From: Lactobacillaceae bacterium
Lineage (GTDB): Bacteria > Bacillota > Bacilli > Lactobacillales > Lactobacillaceae
Assembly: GCA_031289015.1 (NCBI GenBank)
Contig: JAITQG010000046.1
Span: 33,906-97,905 of the forward strand
DNA length: 64,000 nucleotides
Direction of reading: 5' to 3'
Position 1 is the first letter of the stretch, and the number at the start of each line of letters is the position of its first letter. The notes under the pieces were generated by a model. It saw only the letters and a program-made list of their open reading frames with translations. It was not told where the DNA came from and made no database searches. Position numbers and translations under genes: made by a program. Below are positions 36,493 to 45,507 of this stretch, one piece after another.

Positions 36493-36596
36493 TAGATTAT
36501 TTCAAAATGGGTATATATCTGACATTTAATAGGGGTGATGCTTACTACCAAACTATTATTGATTGTATAAAATGATAAAACCCAAGATAATAAAAA

Positions 36597-36611
36597 ATGT
36601 AATCGTTTACA
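36597..36611. promoter_or_regulatory. cre site before the isoprimeverose operon
   Basis: ATGTAATCGTTTACA fits the cre consensus fully and lies 35 bases before the start codon. No XylR-like operator is seen here, unlike at 22286 and 51514. Confidence 0.75.
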
Positions 36612-36645
36612 CGCGATAAAACAATAAATTAAGGTGGTTGTTAAA

Positions 36646-38061
36646 ATGGATAATGTTGCTAAAAATACCAATCAAGTTGGGTTAAAAGAACGTGTTGCCT
36701 ATGCGCTTTCTGACTTTGGTTGTAATACGATTTTTCAAATTGTCGGGACTTACTTTTTGGTCTTTTGTACGGATACGCTCGGTGTGGCTGCAGCGGCCGT
36801 CACCGGATTATTTGCTTTGACGGCCATTATCGATTCGATTGATGGTTTGATTTGGGGCCAATTTATTGACCGGACCCACACCCGTTGGGGCAAGTCACGA
36901 CCGTATTGGCTCTGGTTTTCAGTGCCCTTTGCGATCTTTTGTGTGATGTGTTTTACTGCACCACCATTTAGTCAAACAGGGAAAATTATTTGGATTTATG
37001 TCGCCTACATCGGGGCCAAAGTTTTGTACTCGGCCATCAACATCCCGGTGACGTCAATTTTGCCAGCCTTGACGAGTAATCCCAAGGAGCGGGTTACTTT
37101 GTCAACGATTCGCCAATTCTTTGGTAACTGTGGGGGCGCCATCTTCTTGCCATTGACCCTACCAGCTGTTGCAATCTTGGGCAAGATATTTGGTAATACG
37201 GATGGTAAGAGCACAAACTCGCCAGTTGGTTGGTTTATTTGGGCCGTTACGCTGGCGATTATCACCGCAGCGTGCCTCCTAATTGCGTTTGCTGGGACAA
37301 AAGAACGGGTGATTACCAAAGACTCACAACGTGCTATTCCCATGCGCGAATCCGTGAAAGCCTTGAAGGGTAACTACCCATGGGCGATTATTATCTTCAT
37401 TAACTTTATTTACTGGGGTGGGTTTGCCGTACGGTCAAGTTCATTACCATATTATTTTAAGTACAACTTGCACAATGAAGCGCTAGGATCTTTGACTTTG
37501 GCAGCAACCTTCATCACGCTCTTTTCAACTGCCTTGGTGCCATTTGTAGCCGGTAAAATCGGTAAGCGCAATTGTATGTTGTTAGGCATGGTTGGGACGG
37601 CATTGTCACAAATTATTTTGTATTTCGCCGATAAAATGGGTGGGAACGTCCCAGTTATTTTGATTGGGATTATCCTGTACTACATCAGCTACGGGTTGAC
37701 CGGCGCTTTGATTGCCGTAATGCTATCAGATGCAGTTGACTTTGGTGAATGGAAAAACGGCATTCGGGCGGAAGGCTTTGTGACCTCTTTCTCATCATTT
37801 TCAGCAAAATTAGGAATGGGAATTGGTGGCATGATCTTAGCTGCCATATTAGCCGCTGGACATTATGTTTCAGGGGCTAGTGGTGTGCAACCAGATTCAG
37901 CACTCACAGCGATTACATTTGGTTTCATCTGGATTCCATTCATTGGGTATGCGTTGTCAGCTGTGGCGTTGTTATTTAACAACATTGACAAATTAGAACC
38001 ACAAATGATTGCCGATTTGGATGAAAAACACGCGGCTGAAATCGCAGAAATTGCAGAATAG
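36646..38061 (+). CDS. xylP: GPH-family sugar:cation symporter, XylP-like (isoprimeverose)
   Basis: 471 residues, twelve predicted membrane segments. LKERVAYALSDFGCNTIF at the N-terminus, DGLIWGQFIDRTHTRWGKSRPYW near 70 and MLSDAVDFGEWKNGIRAEG near 365 are hallmarks of the glycoside-pentoside-hexuronide family. An alpha-xylosidase gene follows 14 bases later, the same pair as xylP-xylQ of Lactobacillus pentosus, where XylP imports isoprimeverose. AAGGTGG precedes ATG 36646. The substrate is inferred from this pairing. Confidence 0.88.
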   Translation: MDNVAKNTNQVGLKERVAYALSDFGCNTIFQIVGTYFLVFCTDTLGVAAAAVTGLFALTAIIDSIDGLIWGQFIDRTHTRWGKSRPYWLWFSVPFAIFCVMCFTAPPFSQTGKIIWIYVAYIGAKVLYSAINIPVTSILPALTSNPKERVTLSTIRQFFGNCGGAIFLPLTLPAVAILGKIFGNTDGKSTNSPVGWFIWAVTLAIITAACLLIAFAGTKERVITKDSQRAIPMRESVKALKGNYPWAIIIFINFIYWGGFAVRSSSLPYYFKYNLHNEALGSLTLAATFITLFSTALVPFVAGKIGKRNCMLLGMVGTALSQIILYFADKMGGNVPVILIGIILYYISYGLTGALIAVMLSDAVDFGEWKNGIRAEGFVTSFSSFSAKLGMGIGGMILAAILAAGHYVSGASGVQPDSALTAITFGFIWIPFIGYALSAVALLFNNIDKLEPQMIADLDEKHAAEIAEIAE

Positions 38062-38075
38062 TTGGGAGTGAAATA

Positions 38076-40214
38076 ATGAAATTTAGTAATGGATATTGGT
38101 TAGGGCGCGATGAATATATTATCAATTCACCGGTGGAAGTTTTTGACGCGCAAAAGTTAGCACAGTCTGATACAGATTTGCCAAGTGATGCGTTGCAAGT
38201 TTTTGGTAGTTATCAACGTATTAACTCGCGAAGTGACATGTTAGACGTTGGGAATTCAACCATCACGGTGAGCACCCCAGCGCCAGACATTATCGGCGTG
38301 CAAATTACGCACTTTGATCATGATGACAAGACCCCTTTATATGCCTTAACAACCCAAACGACTACGCCACAAATCGCAATTGATGAAGACGTGGCGACGC
38401 TTAAAAGTGGGGAATTAGAAATTGCCGTTAGTTTGCATACCGCCTTTAATTTAGATTTTAATTATCGTGGCAAGCGCATTACTGGTTCTGAGTACAAAGC
38501 CCAAGCCTCAATTGATGATTTAACAGGGCATGAATTAGGCAAAGTGATGCATCCTAACACAGTCATTGGAGCACAGCATCTGGGGCCACAAGGTAGTGTC
38601 CAACGTGCTGATCACTATATGCGCGAACAACTTAGCCTGTTGCCGGGCACAAACGTGTATGGGTTTGGGGAGCGCTTTGGGGCCTTTGTTAAAAATGGGC
38701 AATCTATCGACACGATTAACATGGATGGTGGCACGGGGTCTGAGCAAAGTTATAAAGCGATGCCGTTTTATCTGGCAGGCAAGCCATGTGTGGCTGGGCA
38801 AGCCGGAGCGTATTATGGGGTCTTTGTCAATGAAAGCCAACCCACGAGCTTTGAAGTGGCCAACGAAGTCGTTGATCGCGTGAGTTTTTCAACACGCGGC
38901 GAATCTTTGGAATACTACATCATTGCCGGTGATTCACCCAAGGCCGTGGTTGGGAAGTTTAACAAGCTAACTGGTGGGTCTGTTTTGCCACCAGAATGGA
39001 CGTTTGGTCTTTGGTTATCAACATCATTTACGACTGATTATTCAGAAGACACCGTGATGAAGTTTATTGATGGGATGTTTGAACGTGATATTCCGCTCTC
39101 AGTTTTCCATTTTGATTGTTTTTGGATGAAGGGCTTTGAATGGTGTAATTTCGAGTGGGACAAGGAGCAATTCCCTGACCCAGCGGGCTTGATGCAACGT
39201 TTGCATGATAAAGGCTTGAAGGTTTGTGTCTGGATTAATCCATATATTTCACAAAAGTCGCCATTGTTTAAAATCGGTAAGGAAAAGGGCTACTTTATCA
39301 AGCAAACCGATGGCAATGTGTGGCAATGGGATTTGTGGCAACCCGGCTTGGCCTATATTGATTTCACAAATCCAGCGGCCGTTGCATGGTATCAAGGCTT
39401 GTTGCGGAATTTGTTGGACATGGGCGTGGATTGTTTCAAGACTGACTTTGGTGAGCGGATTCCGATGCATGATGCCGTGTATCACAACGGCAATAATCCA
39501 GCGGGTGAGCACAATTATTACACGCATCGCTATAACGAAGCTGTGTATTCGTTGTTGAAGGAAGTCCGTGGTGAGGATGATGCGGTCGTGTTTGCGCGTT
39601 CAGCCACAGTGGGCGGCCAACAATTCCCGGTGCATTGGGGTGGTGATAATTTGAGCCAATTCCATTCAATGGCGGACACCTTGCGTGGCGGTTTGAGCTT
39701 CTTATCATCGGGCTTCACATTTTGGAGTCATGATATCGGGGGCTTTGAAGAAAATGCGAGCCCGGCGATTTATAAGCGTTGGACACAATTTGGGTTGCTA
39801 TCGAGTCATTCACGTTATCATGGGAACATTCAATATCGGGTACCGTGGTTGTTTGATGAAGAAGCCGTCGAAGTTACCCGCAAGTTTTCAAAGTTGAAAA
39901 TGGACTTGATGCCATATATTTATGGCCAAGCCAAAGCGTCAGTTGAAGCTGGTATCCCATTGCAACGGCCAATGTTTATGGAGTTCCCAGCAGATGCGAA
40001 TACTGCAACCTTGGATCGTCAATACATGCTAGGGGCAGAAATTTTGGTGGCCCCAGTCATGACTGAATCTGGTGAAGTTGATTATTATTTGCCAGCTGGT
40101 AAGTGGGAACACGTGCTGGATGGCCGAGTGCTTGAAATTGGCGAAAATGGCCAATGGCAAGCAGAAACCTATGACTTTTTGAGTTTGCCAATTTGGCGAT
40201 TAATCAAGGCATAA
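38076..40214 (+). CDS. xylQ: Alpha-xylosidase, glycoside hydrolase family 31
   Basis: 712 residues. The nucleophile Asp is in CFKTDFGERIP near 456, the acid/base Asp in FWSHDIGGFEE near 552; WGLWLSTSF-type and VFHFDCFWMKGFEWC upstream fit the YicI/XylQ group. It removes alpha-xylose from isoprimeverose and xyloglucan oligosaccharides; no signal peptide, so it works in the cytoplasm on sugar brought by the co-encoded transporter. GGGAG lies 8 bases before ATG 38076. An AraC-type regulator gene follows. Confidence 0.93.
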   Translation: MKFSNGYWLGRDEYIINSPVEVFDAQKLAQSDTDLPSDALQVFGSYQRINSRSDMLDVGNSTITVSTPAPDIIGVQITHFDHDDKTPLYALTTQTTTPQIAIDEDVATLKSGELEIAVSLHTAFNLDFNYRGKRITGSEYKAQASIDDLTGHELGKVMHPNTVIGAQHLGPQGSVQRADHYMREQLSLLPGTNVYGFGERFGAFVKNGQSIDTINMDGGTGSEQSYKAMPFYLAGKPCVAGQAGAYYGVFVNESQPTSFEVANEVVDRVSFSTRGESLEYYIIAGDSPKAVVGKFNKLTGGSVLPPEWTFGLWLSTSFTTDYSEDTVMKFIDGMFERDIPLSVFHFDCFWMKGFEWCNFEWDKEQFPDPAGLMQRLHDKGLKVCVWINPYISQKSPLFKIGKEKGYFIKQTDGNVWQWDLWQPGLAYIDFTNPAAVAWYQGLLRNLLDMGVDCFKTDFGERIPMHDAVYHNGNNPAGEHNYYTHRYNEAVYSLLKEVRGEDDAVVFARSATVGGQQFPVHWGGDNLSQFHSMADTLRGGLSFLSSGFTFWSHDIGGFEENASPAIYKRWTQFGLLSSHSRYHGNIQYRVPWLFDEEAVEVTRKFSKLKMDLMPYIYGQAKASVEAGIPLQRPMFMEFPADANTATLDRQYMLGAEILVAPVMTESGEVDYYLPAGKWEHVLDGRVLEIGENGQWQAETYDFLSLPIWRLIKA

Positions 40215-40225
40215 TATTACTTGCG

Positions 40226-40255
40226 CAAAACCTTCACTTAGGTGGAGGTTTTTTG
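40226..40255 (+). terminator. Terminator after xylQ
   Basis: AAAACCTTCAC / GTGGAGGTTTT stem with a four-base loop and TTTTTT. Confidence 0.8.
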
Positions 40256-40327
40256 TATGGTCATCAAAAGCCGACACGGGGCTCAATAATATGGGATAAT
40301 TAAAGAAAACATTACAAGGAAACAGTG

Positions 40328-41161
40328 ATGATTCAACAGGCTGATTTAAAACACGAAATAATTACTGACAATGCTGATGTCGGCGTGCGGGTTTTTGTGT
40401 CCGAAGAACAAGCTGGCTTCAAGTCGTTGCATTGGCATAATCATTTAGAGATTGTCTTAGTGTTAAGCGGGACAGTCACCTTTAGATTTGAAAACCAAGC
40501 CTTTGAACTCCATGAAAATGAGTTTATCGTGGTCGGCTCTGGCATCATTCACTCAACTACGAATGAAATCAATCGTTCATTGGTCTTGCAAATCCCCACC
40601 ACTCTGATTGAACGTTATTGGCCCAATAGCGAGGCGTTGCGGTTTACTATCCCAAATCCGCAAAATGATGAATTAACGCATGCATACTATACAATTGTTG
40701 AATTATTACGTGATATGACGGCGGTTTATTTGCAAAAAGCGCCGGGTTATTTATTGCGCTTCAATGGCCAAATGTTAAATGCCCTATTTTTTATTATCAC
40801 GAATTATGCGCATAAACTACCGACTGCAACCATCAAAGAAACCAGTCGACTCAAAAACCTGTTGGCCTATATTCATCAAGCCTATGCCCAACCACTCACC
40901 GTCCAAAGTTTGGCCGCAGAATTTCATTACCACCCGGATTATTTGAGCCGGCTCTTTAAACAGCAGGCGGGGATGTCTTTGACACGTTACCTGTATCAAA
41001 TTCGCTTAAAACATATCTATCAGGATTTGATTGATACGGAATTTCCAATAAATGAAATTTTTCAACAAAACGGGGTCACAAACACCAAATTAGGGATGAA
41101 AATTTTCAAAGAACAATATGCTGACACACCATATCAGATTCGAAAAAAAGCGCGGCGTTAA
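40328..41161 (+). CDS. AraC-family transcriptional regulator
   Basis: 277 residues. An N-terminal cupin-type sensor (LHWHNHLEIVLVLSGTVTF near 35) is followed by two helix-turn-helix units near 180-275: LTVQSLAAEFHYHPDYLSRLFKQQ, then INEIFQQNGVTN. AAGGA precedes ATG 40328; the GTG at 40325 is in frame but less likely. Its place right after xylPQ suggests control of that operon by a sugar ligand. This is inferred from context. Confidence 0.9.
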   Translation: MIQQADLKHEIITDNADVGVRVFVSEEQAGFKSLHWHNHLEIVLVLSGTVTFRFENQAFELHENEFIVVGSGIIHSTTNEINRSLVLQIPTTLIERYWPNSEALRFTIPNPQNDELTHAYYTIVELLRDMTAVYLQKAPGYLLRFNGQMLNALFFIITNYAHKLPTATIKETSRLKNLLAYIHQAYAQPLTVQSLAAEFHYHPDYLSRLFKQQAGMSLTRYLYQIRLKHIYQDLIDTEFPINEIFQQNGVTNTKLGMKIFKEQYADTPYQIRKKARR

Positions 41162-41265
41162 ACAGTTGAATAGTTAGGGGAATATATGCTACAAAAATAA
41201 ATTCGCCGGTGTCTTGGGGCATAATTAAGGAGCGCAATCAAATAAAATTTATGAGGTAACTTAAT

Positions 41266-41391
41266 ATGCCACAAAATGATCAAGTGTCAATCTATACGCA
41301 ATTATGGGCAGAAGTCTGTAAGGATACGCAAAAAATTATTGAATTTGTGCCAACTACTGTCTTTCAAAATATCAATTTAGAAAATTATTAA
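41266..41391 (+). CDS. Orphan small ORF, 41 aa
   Basis: The protein starts MPQNDQVSIYTQLWAEVCKD and ends QNINLENY. GAGG at 41253-41256 lies 9 bases before the ATG and a hairpin terminator follows 25 bases after the stop, so the unit looks transcribed. No family is recognised. It may be the remaining 5' part of a lost gene or a real small protein. Confidence 0.45.
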   Translation: MPQNDQVSIYTQLWAEVCKDTQKIIEFVPTTVFQNINLENY

Positions 41392-41414
41392 GCCCTAACA
41401 ACTCAAAGCACAAC

Positions 41415-41463
41415 AAGAGGCCGCCTCGTAAAGTCACTTTTACACTTAAAGCAGGCCTCTTTG
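41415..41463 (+). terminator. Terminator after the 41-aa ORF
   Basis: AAGAGGCC / GGCCTCTT perfect stem with a long loop (about 31 bases) and TTGGTTT tail; the loop contains a smaller hairpin. Confidence 0.6.
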
Positions 41464-41466
41464 GTT

Positions 41467-41472
41467 TATAAT
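41467..41472 (+). promoter_or_regulatory. -10 of alsS
   Basis: TATAAT directly after the terminator stem. No good -35 is visible at the right distance. Confidence 0.5.
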
Positions 41473-41526
41473 AAAGATATTCGTTAATTTAAAAAATAAA
41501 TATAAGTTAAAAAATAGGAGTGTGAC

Positions 41527-43215
41527 ATGACTGATAAACAAAAATTTGGGGCTGATATTATTGTTGACTCATTAAATAATCATGATGTTGATTTTGTGCT
41601 GGGGGTACCAGGTGCCAAGATTGATCGGTTGTTTGATAAGTTGGAAAATCCTGAACCTGGGGTTAAAGTTCCTAAAATGATCATCACCCGCCACGAACAA
41701 AATGCGGCGTTCATCGCTCAAGGTATGGCGCGCATCACTGGTAAGCCAGGGGTTGTCATTGCCACGTCTGGACCTGGGGTTGGTAATTTGGCCACTGGCT
41801 TGATGACGGCTACAGCTGAAGGTGATCCAGTTATCGCTTTTGGTGGCCAAGTACCCCGCAAGGACTTGTATCGGTTGACCCACCAATCAACTAAGTCAGT
41901 GCCATTGTTTGAGCCATTAACAAAGTACTCAGTTGAAGTGCAAGACGAAAATAATTTGTCAGAAATCATCTCAAACGCCTTTGTGGCCGCCCAAGATGGT
42001 AAGCAAGGCGCTTCATTTATTTCGATTCCCCAAGACGTTGACGATGCGCCAATGGCTGATGATGCACATGCCTTACCAGCAACTGCCGCGCCACGGATGG
42101 GGTCTGCTGCGAGTGAAGATGTGACTTGGTTAGCCGCGCAAATCAAGCAAGCAAAATTGCCAGTTATTTTGGTTGGCCAACGTGGGTCAGATGCCGCAAC
42201 GGTGCACGCTTTGCAAACTTTGTTGCATCAAACGATGTTGCCAGTTGTGGAAACGTTCCAAGGCGCTGGTGTTATTTCACGTGAATTGGAAATGGATACC
42301 TTCTTTGGTCGCATCGGTTTGTTCCGTAATCAAGTGGGGGATCGCTTGTTGAAGCAATCTGATTTGGTCATCACATTGGGGTATGATGCGATTGAATACG
42401 AACCTCGTAACTGGAATGCGGAAAACGAATTGCGGATCATTGCCATAGATACTGCTGCTGCCCAAATCGACAATAATTTTGCCCCAGAGCGTCAATTAAT
42501 TGGTAATTTGGCTGAAACTTTGCGTAATTTGCAAGCTGCTGTGGCGGGATATGCTTTGTCAATGGACACCATCAAAATCTTGACTAAGTTTAAAAAGGAA
42601 TTAAATCAATCTGACGAACCTGATTTTGAAGCAGCACCTGGCTTGAACCACCCCTTGAATATCATCAAGGCGTTGCAAGCCCACGTGACTGACGATATGA
42701 CGGTCGCCAATGATATTGGTTCACACTATATCTGGATGGCGCGCCACTTCCGTTCATATAAGCCACGGCACTTCTTGTTATCAAACGGGATGCAAACGCT
42801 TGGTGTTGGGTTGCCATGGGCGATGGCGGCGGCTTTGGTTCGACCAGAATCAAAGGCGGTGGCCGTTGCTGGTGATGGCGGCTTCTTCTTCTCCGGGGTC
42901 GAATTAGCCACGGCCGTTGAATTGAAGTTAAACGTTGTGACGTTGGTCTGGAATGACAGCGCCTATTATGACATGGTTAAGTTCCAAGAAGAAAAGAAAT
43001 ATGGCCGCCACGCTGGGGTCAAGATTTCAGACATTGATATCGTGAAATTTGCTGAATCAATGGGTGCCAAGGGCTTGCGGGTTGAATCTGCGGATCAATT
43101 GAACGCGGTCTTGGACGAAGCATTTGCGACTGACGGACCAGTTGTGGTGGATATTCCAGTGGATTATTCACACAACATCGATTTGGCCAGCCAATTGGTC
43201 GAATCAGAAGGATAA
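41527..43215 (+). CDS. alsS: Acetolactate synthase, catabolic
   Basis: 562 residues, TPP-dependent. The catalytic Glu lies in RHEQNAAFIAQGMAR near 57; the TPP-binding motif GDGGFFFSGVELATAVELK lies near 455. It joins two pyruvates to alpha-acetolactate and CO2 without need of FAD-type anabolic partners. The decarboxylase gene follows after 12 bases, so this is the acetoin pathway, used to remove pyruvate and acid. ATG 41527 has AGGAG upstream. Confidence 0.95.
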   Translation: MTDKQKFGADIIVDSLNNHDVDFVLGVPGAKIDRLFDKLENPEPGVKVPKMIITRHEQNAAFIAQGMARITGKPGVVIATSGPGVGNLATGLMTATAEGDPVIAFGGQVPRKDLYRLTHQSTKSVPLFEPLTKYSVEVQDENNLSEIISNAFVAAQDGKQGASFISIPQDVDDAPMADDAHALPATAAPRMGSAASEDVTWLAAQIKQAKLPVILVGQRGSDAATVHALQTLLHQTMLPVVETFQGAGVISRELEMDTFFGRIGLFRNQVGDRLLKQSDLVITLGYDAIEYEPRNWNAENELRIIAIDTAAAQIDNNFAPERQLIGNLAETLRNLQAAVAGYALSMDTIKILTKFKKELNQSDEPDFEAAPGLNHPLNIIKALQAHVTDDMTVANDIGSHYIWMARHFRSYKPRHFLLSNGMQTLGVGLPWAMAAALVRPESKAVAVAGDGGFFFSGVELATAVELKLNVVTLVWNDSAYYDMVKFQEEKKYGRHAGVKISDIDIVKFAESMGAKGLRVESADQLNAVLDEAFATDGPVVVDIPVDYSHNIDLASQLVESEG

Positions 43216-43227
43216 TCGAGGGTTAAC

Positions 43228-43941
43228 ATGACCACAGTATTTCAACACGGTACTTTAGGAATGTTGATGGAAGGCGTACTTGGTGGCACCATCACGTTTC
43301 AAGAAGTTTTAAAACATGGCGATACCGGCATTGGGACGCTTGAAGGCATCAATGGCGAAGTGATTGTTTTGGATGGTGAAGTGTATCAAGCGGAACCATC
43401 TGGAAAAATTAATCACATCACTGATTTAGCTACTACAATGCCGTTTACGACCATGACTTTCATCAAAGAAAACGCTGTACCAATGCAATTAGGGGCAACT
43501 AATGGGCAAGGCTTAAATGAGTTTGCGATGGAACATGGCATGAAGAATGTCTTTGCTTCATTCAAGCTACATGGCACATTTCCATACGTCAAAGTGCGGA
43601 TTGCACCAGGTTCTAAGCCACCGTATCCGACCCTAGCCGAGATTGCAGCTAATCAACCTGAGTTTGAACGCGAGCAGGTTGTAGGTACATTGGTTGGTTT
43701 CTTTTCACCAGCTTTGTATGAAGGCGTAACGGCGGCTGGTTGGCATTTGCACTTCTTGTCAGATGATCACGAATTTGGTGGCCATTTGCTGGACTGTGTG
43801 ACTGGTGACTTGGAGGGTGTTTATCAAATCTTTGATGATTTTGATTTGCACTTGCCGATTAATGATGCGGCTTTTAGAGGCCATGATCAAAATCTTGATG
43901 GCTTGGCAGCTGGGATTAAGGCTGCTGAGGGGATGGAATAA
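43228..43941 (+). CDS. budA: Alpha-acetolactate decarboxylase
   Basis: 237 residues. The zinc ligands are in GWHLHFLSDDHEFGGHLLD near 170-190, and GTLGMLMEGVLGGTITF is the normal start. It turns acetolactate into acetoin (also called aldB or alsD in lactic acid bacteria). In operon with alsS. Confidence 0.95.
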   Translation: MTTVFQHGTLGMLMEGVLGGTITFQEVLKHGDTGIGTLEGINGEVIVLDGEVYQAEPSGKINHITDLATTMPFTTMTFIKENAVPMQLGATNGQGLNEFAMEHGMKNVFASFKLHGTFPYVKVRIAPGSKPPYPTLAEIAANQPEFEREQVVGTLVGFFSPALYEGVTAAGWHLHFLSDDHEFGGHLLDCVTGDLEGVYQIFDDFDLHLPINDAAFRGHDQNLDGLAAGIKAAEGME

Positions 43942-43950
43942 TAAATAAGC

Positions 43951-43980
43951 AACCACAGACTTTCTAGTTTGTGGTTTTTG
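43951..43980 (+). terminator. Terminator after budA
   Basis: AACCACA / TGTGGTT stem with T run. Confidence 0.75.
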
Positions 43981-44179
43981 TTTGTAATGTCTTTCACAAA
44001 CTTTTCGAATATTGGGGCAATTTGCCTTAAAAGCTGACTTTTCGTGCAATTTTGCTTACTATTTATCAATTCGGACCCGAATTCGAAACAAAACCGCACT
44101 TTTTAAAAAATGCGCCTAAAATATTAAGTATAGAAACGAAATAAACAAATCAGACAAAAAAAGGAAAAGGGTGAATATC

Positions 44180-44761
44180 ATGACTATCAAGAAGATTATA
44201 GCAACGATTACCGCAGCAGTCGCCGCCCTAACCATGGGGATTATTGTTGAAAATGTTACACCAATGGGGCAAGCTCCAGCAGCTTCAACTGCAATTGTGC
44301 CACGCCCACCGCTACCTGGGTTGCCAGTGCCAGTGAATTACTTTGCAATGCAAGGTGGGATTGCCGACAATCGAAATCTTAGCGATTATACGGCGATTCA
44401 AGTGACTGCACCAGACACGATTAAGGTGCGGGGTGAACACTTGTACTCAGTGACCTTGGTCTTGCGCCATCAAGAACATGGGTTAGATATCTTCTCAGGC
44501 GCACTGACAGATCGCTATGCTACCCAAGCTGCGGCCGTTAATAAGATTCCTAAGGGGACCGTCAATGTGCCAGGAGCATATGTTGATGCGGGAGTTTCTC
44601 CGCACGTGACCCAAATTGACAAGGTGAATCATGTAAACGAGTGGGAAATCAACATTAAGAACCTCAACGTGCCAACTGATAAAGATGTTGTGGTTACCTA
44701 CCACAAGGCCGACACTGGCTTGGTCCACGATGTCAACCTAACATTCCACGTTGTACATTAA
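44180..44761 (+). CDS. Secreted hypothetical protein, 193 aa
   Basis: The N-terminus MTIKKIIATITAAVAALTMGI is a signal peptide with likely cleavage near residue 36 (PAAS). A Pro-rich linker (IVPRPPLPGLPVPV) follows, then a beta-rich domain ending in VNLTFHVVH. No LPXTG, no membrane anchor, no cysteine. AAGGAAAAGGGTGA precedes ATG 44180. Single gene with its own terminator; not recognised. It could be a small surface or immunoglobulin-like domain protein. Confidence 0.65.
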   Translation: MTIKKIIATITAAVAALTMGIIVENVTPMGQAPAASTAIVPRPPLPGLPVPVNYFAMQGGIADNRNLSDYTAIQVTAPDTIKVRGEHLYSVTLVLRHQEHGLDIFSGALTDRYATQAAAVNKIPKGTVNVPGAYVDAGVSPHVTQIDKVNHVNEWEINIKNLNVPTDKDVVVTYHKADTGLVHDVNLTFHVVH

Positions 44762-44800
44762 GGAATCAAGGTAAAACATTATTTCTTGATTGTCTGATTT

Positions 44801-44849
44801 GAAACTTTCAGTGACTTAGTTCTGCTAAGTTGCTGGGAGTTTTTTTTAC
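44801..44849 (+). terminator. Terminator after the secreted protein gene
   Basis: AACTTTCAGTGACTTAG / CTAAGTTGCTGGGAGTT stem with small mismatches and eight T. Confidence 0.8.
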
Positions 44850-45143
44850 GGTGTAGTCTGTCGCAATGTGGCCAGCTCTGTTATGTCGGATTTAGTAAAC
44901 GAATTATGAAATTGGGATAGCTGCTTATTTCGGTTGTGAGAGTAGAGGCAACAAATGGATGGACCGTTTAACAACTACACAAAGTAACCTGTAAAGCGGA
45001 TTTTAGTATTTGGTTTGTAATTGGATTGTAAGAAAATATATAAACCAGTTGATTATATAGTGGTTTAATAAAGCTTAGTAGTCGTTATTTGATCAAAGGT
45101 TTGAAACAGTCATTTGAATCTAATATGGCAAGGTGCCCGAGAA
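44850..45143. other. Non-coding AT-rich stretch
   Basis: About 290 bases after the terminator show no ORF with a ribosome binding site and no RNA structure that I recognise. AT-rich segments near 45020-45070 (for example TTGATT at 45051 followed by TTTAAT) may hold the promoter of the small ORFs downstream. Confidence 0.4.
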
Positions 45144-45164
45144 TGGAAGGATTAATTTTTAGAT

Positions 45165-45335
45165 ATGAAAATGAAGGAAATCGTTAAATTCATAGTTGGG
45201 CTGCTCATCGGTTTGTTGTTATCCTTTATATTAGCCAAGTTGTTTAATTATCATTTTAAATGGTGGATTACGTTAGGTGCTTTCTCAGGTGTGTATTTAG
45301 GGTCAAAATTATTTTCTAAAAAAAGTAAGAAATAA
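45165..45335 (+). CDS. Small membrane protein, 56 aa
   Basis: One or two hydrophobic segments (FIVGLLIGLLLSFILAKLF and WWITLGAFSGVYLGSKLF) and a basic end SKKSKK. The best ribosome binding site, GGAAGGA at 45145-45151, lies about 13 bases away. An ATG at 45144 opens a 14-codon frame (MEGLIFRYENEGNR) that ends inside this gene, so coupling is possible. The size and layout resemble small immunity-like or holin-like proteins, but no family can be named. Confidence 0.5.
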   Translation: MKMKEIVKFIVGLLIGLLLSFILAKLFNYHFKWWITLGAFSGVYLGSKLFSKKSKK

Positions 45336-45344
45336 AGGCCATTT

Positions 45345-45432
45345 ATGAAAAAACATATATATCTTTAGTCTCAAAACAGCGCTTGTAAGTTTACTATTAT
45401 CGCTTGCTTTTACAGCTCATCTATTTTTATAA
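45345..45432 (+). pseudogene. Possible frameshifted short hydrophobic peptide gene
   Basis: ATG 45345 with AAAGG 6 bases upstream reads MKKHIYL then stop. In the next frame the stretch continues as IFSLKTALVSLLLSLAFTAHLFL and stops at 45432. A one-base change in the TATATAT run would join them into a 28-residue signal-peptide-like product. It lies right after the 56-aa ORF and before a terminator. Low certainty. Confidence 0.3.
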
Positions 45433-45453
45433 AAAGCGAATCTAAGTCAATAT

Positions 45454-45490
45454 AAAAGCTCGTGAAATTTTTCATTCACGAGCTTTTTTG
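45454..45490. terminator. Bidirectional terminator before the MFS gene
   Basis: AAAAGCTCGTGAA / TTCACGAGCTTTT perfect 13-bp stem with A and T runs on the two sides. Confidence 0.9.
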
Positions 45491-45507
45491 TATGGTGTCT
45501 TTTAAAT

